This document shows, one piece after another, positions 24,926-33,398 of a DNA stretch of 64,000 nt (position 1 is the first letter of the stretch; every line of letters begins with the position of its first letter). The notes under the pieces are model-generated. The model did not search any database. It was not told where the DNA came from and saw only the letters and a program-made list of their open reading frames with translations. The DNA is from Burkholderia sp. OK233 (GTDB taxonomy: Bacteria; Pseudomonadota; Gammaproteobacteria; Burkholderiales; Burkholderiaceae). The DNA lies in the NCBI RefSeq assembly GCF_900230185.1, contig NZ_OCSR01000001.1:2914001-2978000 (forward strand). Direction: 5' to 3'. Made by a program: the position numbers and the translations under genes.

Positions 24926-25951
24926 ATGCAGGGCAAGCCGACACTCAAGCAATTGATGGAAATGACGCAGCTCAGCAGGGCGACGATCGATCGCGCGCTG
25001 AACAACCGACCGGGGGTGCACCCGCGTACGCGCAGCGCTGTGGATGCGGCGTTGAGGCAATTGGGCTCGGGTTTGTCGGCACGCTCATCGATCCCTGCCG
25101 GGCAGCGCAATTACTCGTTCAGGTTGCTGGCCCAGGCGGGGGACGCGTTTACCGAAGAATTGACACGCAGCGTGGTCGAACTCGAAGCGGAATTTGCCGC
25201 GTCAGGCACGCGCCTCGAGGTCGAGAATTGTGTCGGCGCATCCGACGACGAGGTTGCGGCGAGGGTGCGCAAGGCTGTCGATGACGCAGACGGCATTGCG
25301 ATCATCTGCACGAACACGGCGGCAACGACCGCAGCACTGCGCAAATGCATGGCGGCTGGCAAATCGGTCGTGACGCTGATTACCGATGTCGATGCCGACG
25401 CCCGTCACACCTATGTGGGCGTCAATAACCGCGCTGCCGGGCAGTCTGCGGCGTTCCTCATCGGGCGTCATTTGCAGGCGCACACATCACCCGACGTCGC
25501 GGTGGTCGTCGCAACGTTTTCCTATACATGTCACGAGGATCGCGAGATTGGCTTCCGTTCACTACTAAGACAGCGGTTCCCGAACGTGAATCTCGTGGAG
25601 GTCATCAAGGGCGCTGATTCCGGCGCCGCGACATATGAGGCGACCACGCGCTTTCTGGAAGAGCACGGCAAGCTTGACGCCATTTACAACGTGGCGGGTG
25701 GAAACGAAGGATTGGCTACAGCGCTCCGCGAACACGACCTTGTGGGTCGGACGGTCTATATCACTCACGAAGTGAACCGGATAACGGAGCCGCTTTTGCG
25801 TTCCGACACGATCGACTATTTGCTCACACAGGATCTTCGGCTCCTGCTGCGCACCGCCGTCGAACAGTTGAGAGCGGCACGCGAAGGGAGCGGCGTTCCC
25901 GCCCAAGCGATCATTCCAATCGAGACCTATTCTCGCTACTCGTTGTATTAG
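24926..25951 (+). CDS. LacI-family transcriptional regulator
   Basis: This is a 341-residue regulator with an N-terminal LacI helix-turn-helix (TLKQLMEMTQLSRATIDRAL, then NNRPGVHPRTR) and a periplasmic-binding-protein-like effector domain (GVNNRAAGQSAAFLIGRHL, YNVAGGNEGLATALREH, DYLLTQDLRLLLRTAVEQL). The effector domain resembles sugar-binding proteins, so the ligand is probably the transported sugar or cyclitol. ATG 24926 has GGGGAA upstream and precedes the HTH by the usual few residues. It diverges from the six-gene moc-like operon over 269 bases containing two related palindromes, its likely operators. Confidence 0.9.
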   Translation: MQGKPTLKQLMEMTQLSRATIDRALNNRPGVHPRTRSAVDAALRQLGSGLSARSSIPAGQRNYSFRLLAQAGDAFTEELTRSVVELEAEFAASGTRLEVENCVGASDDEVAARVRKAVDDADGIAIICTNTAATTAALRKCMAAGKSVVTLITDVDADARHTYVGVNNRAAGQSAAFLIGRHLQAHTSPDVAVVVATFSYTCHEDREIGFRSLLRQRFPNVNLVEVIKGADSGAATYEATTRFLEEHGKLDAIYNVAGGNEGLATALREHDLVGRTVYITHEVNRITEPLLRSDTIDYLLTQDLRLLLRTAVEQLRAAREGSGVPAQAIIPIETYSRYSLY

Positions 25952-26660
25952 CAAGTGTGTACCCATGCGCGGCAAACTTCCACCGTGCGTTTCAGTCTTG
26001 CGAGTGGCACTGGTTCCGTAAAAAGACGCATGTAGCCCGCTGATCGTCGCACTTGGGGAAACGCGTTGATCAGCGTTCCGTTGTCTCTTGTCAATCTGCG
26101 AGCGGACACTCAAGCGATTTTGCCGAACGCCCGTTGATGGCCGACTGGGTGAGGTCGCCAACGGCCGCTTAGTGGCACTCCAGTTTGCAAAATCTGGATT
26201 TGGCTGACTGACCGGTTTGGAGAAAGTTGTCTGACCGGAGTGGGTCGAACAGAGCCATTGAAGGTCACTTTGGCGGGTCTTCTCAGGCGGAGACTACCCG
26301 AAGCGTCAGTCCATCGCGATGTGATGCACGTCGTCGGCAGCGTACGCGGCGTGAAAAAAAACCGGCGCGAAGCCGCCTTGAAAGGATCTAGCATCCGAGT
26401 GAGCTAGAACCTGAGAGGAGGTGAGGCACTGGCGCGACCTTCACACAGGCGCTGAACGCGTCTGGGAAGATCTGACATGAACGGAGCCGCGCATGCTACC
26501 TGAAAATCGCCTGGGTATGCTTAAGGAAAACTGAAGGGTAAATTTCAAGGCGCCACGCGAAGCGAAGACGGGGATCTCGCCACGAAAGATGTCGAAAATC
26601 GTGTATAAATATTGCCATTACCAGAGCGATATAGCCGCCAAAGTACTTCCGAAATTTACA
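25952..26660. other. Long intergenic region without a supported gene
   Basis: No family motif is found in the open frames here. A hairpin GGCG/CGCC next to an A-run at 26348-26375 would terminate minus-strand transcripts, but no minus-strand gene precedes it. A TATAAA at 26603-26608 might be a -10 box for the next gene, without a good -35. Confidence 0.4.
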
Positions 26661-27710
26661 ATGAGCAAACACTTGGACGATGCTCCGCTCGCGCGACGTC
26701 GCGCTCTCGCTGCTGAGCTCCTGTTGAATGGTGAAGGTATCAGCGAAGTATCCAGGAAGGCCCGGTTGAGTCTTCCGACCGTGAGCAAATACAAGAACCT
26801 GATAGAGAAGGGCGGACCTGAAGCCCTTGCGCGGCTTCGTATCAATGGAAACGTCCCGCGCCTGGATGATGCTTCTCAAAGCTGGCTCGTCAGCGCGATC
26901 AAGCACTCACCTGGGCTCCTCGGCTATCCAGGGCCGACCTGGACTATAAGCCAACTGCGCGAATTGATCTTTCGGCGCTTCGGCGTCCAGTTTTCAGCTT
27001 CGCATGTTGGCCACCTTGTTCGGGGCTATGGCCTCGCATACCGACTCACCTATTCAACGTCAGAAAAAGCGTCGCCTGCTACCGCTCAGAAATCGCAGAG
27101 CGACGTCTATGCCGCGCGCCGAAAGATTGCAGCCAAAATGTTGCTGGACGGGGACAGCGTCGAGCACGTTTCGAAAACGCTCAACATCAGCGTGCGCACC
27201 ATTACAAAATACAGATCAATGGTAGTTGCTGATGGCGTTAAGGCTGTTGAACAGCTCAAGTCATCCGGGCGCAAGGCTACGCTTGGACCCGAAGCTCTTG
27301 AGTGGTTACGGGCGACTTTGGAGGGTAGCCCCATGGCCCACGGCTATGAAACTGAACTCTGGAGAAACGGGGATATCCAAAAGCTGATCAAGGAGAAGTT
27401 CGGCGTTTACCATTCCACTGGACACGTTAGAACGGTCGTCGGGAAGCTTGGAATGGACCACCGGATGCGATCGCCAAAGCAGCGCACGGAGAAGCGGCCT
27501 TCCGCGATGAATGACGAAACGCTGGCATGGGTTGCCGCAGCGCTCAGGCAGTCGCCCCGAGCACACGGCATAGAGGCTGATCACTGGACGAACGCACGTT
27601 TGCGCACCGTGCTTCATCAGCGAGTGGGCGTTGATTATTCTCGCGGATATATCTGGGAAATTGCCGCCCGTGCCGGGGTGGCAGACCTGCTTACAAGACG
27701 CCGTAGCTGA
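26661..27710 (+). CDS. Protein of repeated IS630-type winged-helix domains, no nuclease domain
   Basis: This is a 349-residue protein built only from DNA-binding modules like the N-terminus of IS630/Tc1 transposases. Module A (about 12-62, LLNGEGISEVSRKARLSLPT, then VSKYKNLIEKGG) is followed by module B (70-130, WTISQLRELIFRRFGVQFSA). A second A (151-205, LLDGDSVEHVSKTLNISVRT) and B (208-268, GDIQKLIKEKFGVYHSTGHV) follow, then a third B alone (283-342, NARLRTVLHQRVGVDYSRGY). The DDE catalytic domain that should follow the first A-B pair is absent. The start 26661 lies just before module A; an in-frame ATG at 26589 is possible. This looks like a domesticated transposase DNA-binding region that has been duplicated, probably a sequence-specific regulator or DNA-organising protein. 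It stands alone between long spacers. Confidence 0.72.
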   Translation: MSKHLDDAPLARRRALAAELLLNGEGISEVSRKARLSLPTVSKYKNLIEKGGPEALARLRINGNVPRLDDASQSWLVSAIKHSPGLLGYPGPTWTISQLRELIFRRFGVQFSASHVGHLVRGYGLAYRLTYSTSEKASPATAQKSQSDVYAARRKIAAKMLLDGDSVEHVSKTLNISVRTITKYRSMVVADGVKAVEQLKSSGRKATLGPEALEWLRATLEGSPMAHGYETELWRNGDIQKLIKEKFGVYHSTGHVRTVVGKLGMDHRMRSPKQRTEKRPSAMNDETLAWVAAALRQSPRAHGIEADHWTNARLRTVLHQRVGVDYSRGYIWEIAARAGVADLLTRRRS

Positions 27711-27795
27711 TCAATTCATTCTGGTCCTGGCCTTTGCCGTCGAAGTTAGCGGCGCCTGATGGCTCGCGCAAAATGCCGAAGAGAGTCCGATGCGT

Positions 27796-27824
27796 AAAAA
27801 AAGGCCGCAGACATTGCTGCGGCC
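27796..27824 (-). terminator. Strong intrinsic terminator, minus strand
   Basis: Stem GGCCGCAG (27803-27810) / CTGCGGCC (27817-27824) with a six-base loop and a run of seven A before it, i.e. seven T after the stem on the minus strand. It probably ends the transcript of the small gene at 28031-28318. Confidence 0.75.
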
Positions 27825-28030
27825 CAAACACACACGCCGCGCGAGGAGCGCTGACGTTGGTTCCATCCTACATATCCCCGGTTCTCAAGCGATCGGGTAT
27901 CTCGTCTGAATATTTTCGAGAAGCCGCATTGCCGCGCCTGTCATAGAGCAAGTCTGGTTATCGCCGACGCAGGTGTTGCGGAACGGCTACAGCTCCGGTC
28001 GTCCGGCATCAGGATCATGTGTCCGGACTT

Positions 28031-28318
28031 TCATCTGGCCGGGGTCTTCGCCGACATGTCGTCCTGCCGCGTCGATGAATCAATCTCGGTGCAGGCGAGG
28101 TTATCGTCGCGCGCGTCGATCCACTCAATCGCCCATTGGCGCGCAAGCTCGATCGCCTCGTCTTCGTTTTCGAACCAGGCGAGATTGCGCTCGATGTGCA
28201 TTTCAGTGTCCGCATCATCGTCAGGCGATGCCCGGATGATCCGCGCATGTGCGAAGAACTGTCCAAGCGAAAATTCCGGGGTCGCGTCAATGACCCAACC
28301 GCGGTACTCGTACTTCAT
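28031..28318 (-). CDS. Small conserved protein, DUF6566-like
   Basis: This is a 95-residue cytoplasmic protein: MKYEYRGWVIDATPEFSLGQ, a strand with HARIIRASPDD, then FENEDEAIELARQWAIEWID and a polar tail. It has the same plan as the proteins at 2547 and 33399. The ATG has an excellent ribosome-binding site (GGAGGTAATC). A strong terminator lies about 200 bases downstream at 27796-27824, so it is probably a one-gene transcript. The function is unknown. Confidence 0.8.
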   Translation of the reverse strand: MKYEYRGWVIDATPEFSLGQFFAHARIIRASPDDDADTEMHIERNLAWFENEDEAIELARQWAIEWIDARDDNLACTEIDSSTRQDDMSAKTPAR

Positions 28319-28699
28319 GATTACCTCCGATACCTGGCCAATCGAGATTTAAACCGACAAAGCATGGATTCATCCGGTTGTGATCGCTAGACCTCCTGGG
28401 TTGAATTTGCCCGCTTCTGGGTCGATGGAGCAGCACGTCGCCTTCGGGTAAAACCGTCGCGATGTAGTAACAAAACCAGACACCGTAGGGCGACGTTTCT
28501 CTGAAAATTCAAAGCGATAGAAAGCAATGCTTATCATGCATCACTTGCGTCCAGCTTTCAATTGGCATCATCACAGGGGCGTTAGTGCTGCCCGCAATGG
28601 ACGGCGATGTATCACCGACGAAACGCGGATTAAGCTGCCATCCGATGTTCGTAGTAAGGCCGCTCGCGGTCATCGAGAATGGCATATTGGGCAGCCAGA
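28319..28699. other. Spacer between small gene and integrase relic
   Basis: No gene can be supported. The stretch could contain the former attachment region of the integrase element, but no repeat identifies it. Confidence 0.4.
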
Positions 28700-29685
28700 T
28701 CAGACGGATTCGGATTGAGGCACGCATCGACGTTTTCCGGCTTGATCGGGACGATGCAGCGATCGTGACCGGCGCTGTGCGAACGGATCGGCCGCGTCAA
28801 TGTAGCGCATTGCCGAGCGCACATCCTTCCAGCCGACGTACTCCATCAGCATCTTGAGATCCCACTGGTTCGAATTGGCCCAGGTCGCGAAGCCTCGCCG
28901 TAGCGAGTGACTGCTGTAGCTGTCGGGAGCCGGCACCCCGGCCGCACGAAACAGCGCGCGCGGCAGCGGCACGAAGCTGCCAGCGTGCAGGCCTTCGTCG
29001 CCGATGTGCCCCCAGCGATCAATGCTGCGAAACACCGGTCCTTCAGTGAGGCTGGAAGCCGCGATCCACGCCTCGTAGGCGGCGACCGGACACAGGGCGT
29101 GAGAGCGCCGGTGCCCTGAAGGTCGTGCCGCGCTGCGCGCGATCGCCCTTGGTACGCGGCAGGAACAGCGTCGCGCCTCGGCCGGGCTCGACCACGACGT
29201 GCCTACTGCTCAGGCGGCTGAGTTCGTCGGAGCGAAAGCCTCGCCAGAAGCCGAGCAGCCAGCGCCTTGTTGCGGATGTGGGTAGTACCGGTTCGCGTAT
29301 CGCCCACCCTCGACGCCTGCGCGATCTGCGCGTCGAGCCAAGCGACCAGCCGCTCGAGTTGGGCGAGCTGCAGCGGCTTCGCACTTTTCTCGGTTGCGGG
29401 ATGCAGCGCAGCGATTCCCTTGAGCACCTTGCGCACATGCGGCGTCTTCGTCGGATCCGGAAAGCCCTGCGTTTGATGCCACTGGGCAAGCGCCGCGAGC
29501 CGCGCACGCGAGGTATTGAGCGCGTGGTCGGCGAGATAGCGCCCGATTGCATCGGCGCTGGCTGGCAGGAAGGCGCCCCATCCGACTTCAAAATGTAGGA
29601 TCGCCGACTGGTAGCTGCGCCGCGTATTCTCACGTGTCGCAGCTTCGAGATAGCGATCGATGACAGGCATGGCTCGTGAGTACAA
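28700..29685 (-). pseudogene. Tyrosine recombinase (phage/island integrase), frameshifted
   Basis: Three minus-strand frames together spell a full integrase of about 320 residues. The N-terminal SAM-like core-binding domain is at 29685-29203 (RYLEAATRENTRRSYQSAIL, WGAFLPASADAIGRYLADHA). The central part is in a second frame (GFWRGFRSDELSRLSSRHVV with catalytic Arg, FLPRTKGDRA). The end is in a third frame (SYSSHSLRRGFATWANSNQW with His-x2-Arg, and the Tyr in SAMRYIDAADP). Two frameshifts, near 29210 and 29040, break it. All catalytic residues survive in the pieces, so the decay is recent or caused by sequencing error. Confidence 0.82.
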
Positions 29686-29791
29686 TCAGGTAATCAACAT
29701 GGGAAACGATGATATCGGATATCCCTGCAACAACGCACATGTCTGCCAACTGGCTGGCGACACGTGAGATGTGATTCTGACGGATGACGTA

Positions 29792-30040
29792 ATGAATGAA
29801 GTGAGGCTGCCGCACCCAGGCTGGGATAACCTCACCCGTGAGGGACTGATGGCGGAACTGACGCGGCTGCAGGCCGAAAACGCCAGGCTGACCGTGTTGC
29901 TACCGGCACCTTCTCCATTGCAGGGCGATTCCGTGCAACTGGTTCAGCGCGAACTATCGCGAGCAGTGCGAAACACGGATGCGCCAACGCTCTCGCCGCA
30001 ACAGAAAGTGCAGCTTTTCCGGCGACTTTTTCTTGGCGCA
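29792..30040 (+). pseudogene. N-terminal relic resembling a TOTE-system primase-helicase
   Basis: The short frame begins with a coiled coil (LMAELTRLQAENARLTVLLP) and reaches PTLSPQQKVQLFRRLFLG, which resembles the start of the primase domain of TOTE conflict-system proteins (pattern S-x2-EKIALFRSLFRG). The similarity stops at that point, just before a terminator hairpin of the opposite strand; a full protein would exceed 700 residues. It diverges from the broken integrase, as defence cargo of a lost element would. The assignment rests on one motif and the coiled coil. Confidence 0.38.
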
Positions 30041-30052
30041 TGCCGGGCGCAC

Positions 30053-30081
30053 AAAAAAAGCCAGGGCGGTGAAGCCCTGGC
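30053..30081 (-). terminator. Intrinsic terminator of the phasin/PHB gene strand
   Basis: Perfect stem GCCAGGGC (30060-30067) / GCCCTGGC (30074-30081); on the minus strand it is followed by seven T. It lies downstream of the phbB and small-membrane-protein genes. Confidence 0.72.
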
Positions 30082-30087
30082 CGAGGG

Positions 30088-30118
30088 GATTCTGCTGGTT
30101 GAGAGAACCAGCAGAATC
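30088..30118. repeat. Perfect 13-bp inverted repeat next to the terminator
   Basis: GATTCTGCTGGTT (30088-30100) and its exact complement (30106-30118) surround the loop GAGAG. It has no T-run on either side. It may stabilise the 3' end of the minus-strand mRNA or pause polymerase before the terminator at 30053. Confidence 0.6.
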
Positions 30119-30340
30119 CGAGGGCGGCCACCGCGCCTGAGAGCGCGGCAGCCGAGTCACAAGATATCGCCGTTTCGTCGTCGCCCGAATTGATCTTTAC
30201 CGCCATGGCGTACGAAACGGCGACAAGCCATTGCGTAGGTATTGCCCGTGCGCGTTTCCTGACGAAACCCGTGTGCGCATACGTGCCGGCAACAATGCGC
30301 CCCCCAGGTACCGCAACAGCAGCGCAGCGAGCGCGAAAGC

Positions 30341-30499
30341 TCAATGCCGGGCGTTGCTCCAGTGCGGCCAGTAGTGACAGTGATCCAGCTGCCTGAGCCG
30401 CTTTCGACGCATTTGCTCCCGGTAATAATGAGCGGCGACGAACACGGGTGCCATTGCCAGCACGAACGAACCCACAACGATTCCCACTGCTTCACTCAT
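30341..30499 (-). CDS. 52-residue single-pass membrane protein
   Basis: This short frame starts at an ATG with a strong ribosome-binding site (GGAGG five bases upstream). It encodes MSEAVGIVVGSFVLAMAPVF, continuing VAAHYYREQMRRKRLRQ, so one N-terminal membrane helix is followed by a basic, positive-inside-type segment and a His/Trp-rich end (LDHCHYWPHWSNARH). It lies 28 bases after the acetoacetyl-CoA reductase stop on the same strand and before the terminator at 30053. No family is recognised. Confidence 0.6.
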   Translation of the reverse strand: MSEAVGIVVGSFVLAMAPVFVAAHYYREQMRRKRLRQLDHCHYWPHWSNARH

Positions 30500-30527
30500 C
30501 GGAACCTCCATTGCAGAACTATCGGCT

Positions 30528-31271
30528 TTACTGCAGGTGCTGCCCCCCGTTGATTGCTATGTTGGCGCCGGTCACGAAGCCCGCCTCGCGCGAGCATAGG
30601 TAGAGCACGAGCGCGGCAACTTCGTCCGGCTGTCCGAGCCGGCCGACCGGAATCTGCGGAATGATCTTCGTCTCGCGGATGTCCTCGGGCACCGCCATCA
30701 CCATCTTCGTCGCGATATAGCCAGGCGAGATCGTGTTGACGGTGACGCCTTTCTTCGCCACCTCGAGCGCCAGCGATTTCGTGAAGCCATGCATACCGGC
30801 CTTTGCCGCCGCATAGTTGGTCTGGCCGAACCCACCCTTGGAGCCGATGATCGACGACACATTGATGATGCGGCCCCAGCCGCGCTCGACCATGCTGTCG
30901 CACACCGGCTTCGTCATGTTGAACACCGAATCGAGGTTGGTGCGGATCACCGCGTCCCAATTGACCTTGTCCAGTTTTTTGAAGCTGGCGTCGCGCGTGA
31001 TGCCGGCGTTGTTGATCAGGATGTCGACCGGTCCGACTTCCGCTTTGATCTGCGCCATGCATTTTTCGCACGAGTCGTAGTCGGCGACGTCGACCGCATA
31101 CGCGCGGAACTGTCGTCCCTCGGCTTCCATGCGTGTGAGCCACTCGTTCGCTCCGGTGTTGCCGGGCGAATAGGTGACTACGACCGCATAACCGGCGTCA
31201 TGCAACTTGATGCTGATCGCCTCGCCCAGTCCACCCATGCCACCCGTTACTACCGCGATCTGCTTTGCCAT
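30528..31271 (-). CDS. phbB: Acetoacetyl-CoA reductase (PHB synthesis)
   Basis: This is a 247-residue SDR that reduces acetoacetyl-CoA to (R)-3-hydroxybutyryl-CoA with NADPH, the second step of polyhydroxybutyrate synthesis. The cofactor motif is GGMGGLGEA; other segments are LINNAGITRDASFKKLDKV, catalytic Ser in INVSSIIGSKGGFGQTNYAA with Tyr and Lys in NYAAAKAGMHGFTK, and TVNTISPGYIATKMVMA. These are diagnostic of PhaB/PhbB. ATG 31271 has AGGA upstream and is the conserved start (MAKQIAVVTGG); the longer open frame is not similar. The phasin gene lies upstream on the same strand. A thiolase and synthase are not in the window, so this is probably a secondary copy. Confidence 0.93.
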   Translation of the reverse strand: MAKQIAVVTGGMGGLGEAISIKLHDAGYAVVVTYSPGNTGANEWLTRMEAEGRQFRAYAVDVADYDSCEKCMAQIKAEVGPVDILINNAGITRDASFKKLDKVNWDAVIRTNLDSVFNMTKPVCDSMVERGWGRIINVSSIIGSKGGFGQTNYAAAKAGMHGFTKSLALEVAKKGVTVNTISPGYIATKMVMAVPEDIRETKIIPQIPVGRLGQPDEVAALVLYLCSREAGFVTGANIAINGGQHLQ

Positions 31272-31408
31272 CGAATCGTCCTCACAAATACCAGCGGCGT
31301 GCCCGTCTGGAGCAACACTGCTTTCAGTCAAAAACTGGATGCATTGAAATGCCGGATTCTTATCCAAAATGAATAAAAGGAATCCTACACATAAATATGG
31401 AACCGATA

Positions 31409-31430
31409 ACGCGGGCATCGCTGCCCGCGT
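31409..31430. terminator. Hairpin between phasin and phbB
   Basis: ACGCGGGCA (31409-31417) pairs with TGCCCGCGT (31422-31430) around TCGC. No T-run follows, so it could be a rho-dependent or attenuating structure after the phasin gene. Confidence 0.45.
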
Positions 31431-31468
31431 GAGTCTTAGTGCTTCGCGCTCGCGGCTATAGCAGCCGA

Positions 31469-32011
31469 CTAGGCGGCACTACGTTTGGCGGCCTTGGACG
31501 CTGAGGCCGTGACGGCTTCGAGATTGGTCCCGGCCATCGCCACGGCCTGTTGCCCTGTCTTCTGTAGCGATTCGACCAGGGTCGTAGTGGCAGCAATCGC
31601 GGATTTCCACGCAGCGATCGCTGCTTCGGAACCTGCAGGAGCACTCTTCGCCGCTTCCTCGATGAATTCCTGCACGCGTGCGTTATGCCGTTCGTACTGC
31701 GTCTGTGCGAGTTGCGCGACCTCAGCCTGCGTGGTTGACGCGATGTCGAAGAGTTGACGGCCGTACGAAAGTGATTTCTCCGCGAAAGGCGCGGTGAAAC
31801 CGGCTTGCAGCGTGAACCACTGCTGCGGGTCTGTTGTGCCGGGCGCCTTCGTCAGGTTCTCCTGCGACTCCGCCAGCGTGGACCTGACGACCTGCAGGTT
31901 CAGTGCGACCAGCTTTTCGACGCCTTCGAAGACCTTGCCGGTCAATCCGAAGAATGCGTCGAGGCCGGCCTTCTGCGATGCGGCGATTTGCTCGGGACTC
32001 GATAGAGCCAT
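31469..32011 (-). CDS. phaP: Phasin-family protein (PHB granule surface)
   Basis: This is a 180-residue alpha-helical, Ala/Gln-rich protein that coats polyhydroxybutyrate granules. The family segments are visible: SSPEQIAASQKAGLDAFFGL, GVEKLVALNLQVVRSTLAES, FTLQAGFTAPFAEKSLSYGR and an Ala/Lys tail. ATG 32011 has GAGGA upstream. It is followed after about 200 bases by phbB on the same strand; a hairpin separates them, so phasin is probably made in excess. The symbol follows general usage for the family. Confidence 0.9.
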   Translation of the reverse strand: MALSSPEQIAASQKAGLDAFFGLTGKVFEGVEKLVALNLQVVRSTLAESQENLTKAPGTTDPQQWFTLQAGFTAPFAEKSLSYGRQLFDIASTTQAEVAQLAQTQYERHNARVQEFIEEAAKSAPAGSEAAIAAWKSAIAATTTLVESLQKTGQQAVAMAGTNLEAVTASASKAAKRSAA

Positions 32012-32253
32012 TATTGAAATTCCTCAGGATTCAGTCCGCCGCGCGAAACCCCGGTCGACCGGATGTAGTACGGCGAATGGCGATAATGGATGGACCAAAG
32101 CGCAAGGACGCCTGCCAGGCAGCATGCGTCGCGAATACTTCGGAGGGTCGTTACAGCAAGAGGCACTACTCATTAAAGTCCAACAGAAGCTACTTCGCTC
32201 ACTTTTTCTTCGGCGCACCCGCCACGGGGTGCAGCGGTGCGCGCCGCGATTTC

Positions 32254-32451
32254 CTAGCGCCTGCGCGCGACCGCCTTGAGAATGGAAGCGCCTTCGCTGG
32301 TGACATGAGGACGGGGGTGGCCCGACGCGAGGCTTTCCAGTGATATGAGTTGACGCTCCAGCAGCGTGTCGAGTTCGGCGCGGCCCAGTTCAATCTGATC
32401 CGGCGCGTCCTTGATGAGCATCAAGGTGGCGAATTCATGGGGACTCAGCAT
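32254..32451 (-). CDS. Small conserved hypothetical protein
   Basis: This is a 65-residue protein: MLSPHEFATLMLIKDAPDQI, then ELGRAELDTLLERQLISLES and a basic end. It is a helical protein of a kind common in Burkholderia, resembling a winged-helix half without clear DNA contacts. ATG 32451 has an ideal GAGGAGACGAT leader. It stands alone upstream of the phasin gene. The function is unknown. Confidence 0.72.
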   Translation of the reverse strand: MLSPHEFATLMLIKDAPDQIELGRAELDTLLERQLISLESLASGHPRPHVTSEGASILKAVARRR

Positions 32452-33398
32452 ATCGTCTCCTCGATTTAGTCTTGTCTGCGCAGGGAGCAATAATTAGCCT
32501 CCGCGGCGAATGGCGGCAAATATATCCTCGGCCATTGCCAAGCAAACGTTCGGGAAATCCTTACAGAGACGTCATCATAACCGCACAATTTTCAATTGCA
32601 ATATGTGGAGTACATTTTTAATTTGTCTGTTTATTTAGTCTGCATATCGACGACAACGCATTGCCTCGCCATGCCGGCGCGGAGGCCATGGAAGCCCTGA
32701 CTGGCGTGGCCCAGGTCGATCTGGCCGCGCACCCGATGTCTGAATTGGCAGTCCAATCAACGGCACCGCGCAGCGTCTCCATTCACGTTTGAATACGTCG
32801 TTTATAGGTAAGCATTGTCTTTTTCAGGCAGGGCCGCTTATAACCTGTTATTGAGAAATATTTATTACATCGTATGCGAATCGCTTATTTTCAGAATTCT
32901 GACCAGCGAAACGGCTCACGAAGCATTGACTTCTCCCGCTGTTGTGAAGGACCAGGAGATGTCGGCAAAACCACATCGGCTCGTTGCACTTTCATCATGT
33001 CCGATTCCGCCTCTGCGGCACGGGATCGCTCCGAGATGCATCGATAGGTAGTCCTTGATATATTGTTCGAGTATCGCGAAAGGGTGGGTTCGGGCTGAAG
33101 AGGCAATCCGTGAGGCATTAGTCCAATTACCTGGCGCTTATGAAACCTACCCGCTCAAGCCGATTGACGTGGAGTTGGTAAATCTTTCTATAGTCCTGGC
33201 GCATCCGTGGGGGGCTAGAGTCGTGAAGCGTCCCTTGTGGGTCACAGTATTTCGACTGCATGAGGCAGTGACCGGCCATCAAGAGTCTTTCGAGCACTCG
33301 GCTTAAATGGCCGCAACCCCTATCTATAGCGGACGGTCACGCTTACTGAATTCGTCGCAGACGGTCTGCATCATGCTGGCAAAGGGCAAGAGCAGGCG
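32452..33398. other. AT-richer region with no well-supported gene
   Basis: The stretch 32570-32640 is AT-rich. A frame at 33055-33306 (83 codons, TTG start, no ribosome-binding site) could be a small gene but shows no known motif; I do not annotate it as a gene. Confidence 0.4.

Noticed and set aside
26348..26375. Terminator-like hairpin with A-run
   Set aside because: On the minus strand it would terminate, but no minus-strand gene lies upstream of it.
33055..33306. 83-codon plus-strand frame
   Set aside because: TTG start without a ribosome-binding site and no known motif; could be real but is not supportable.
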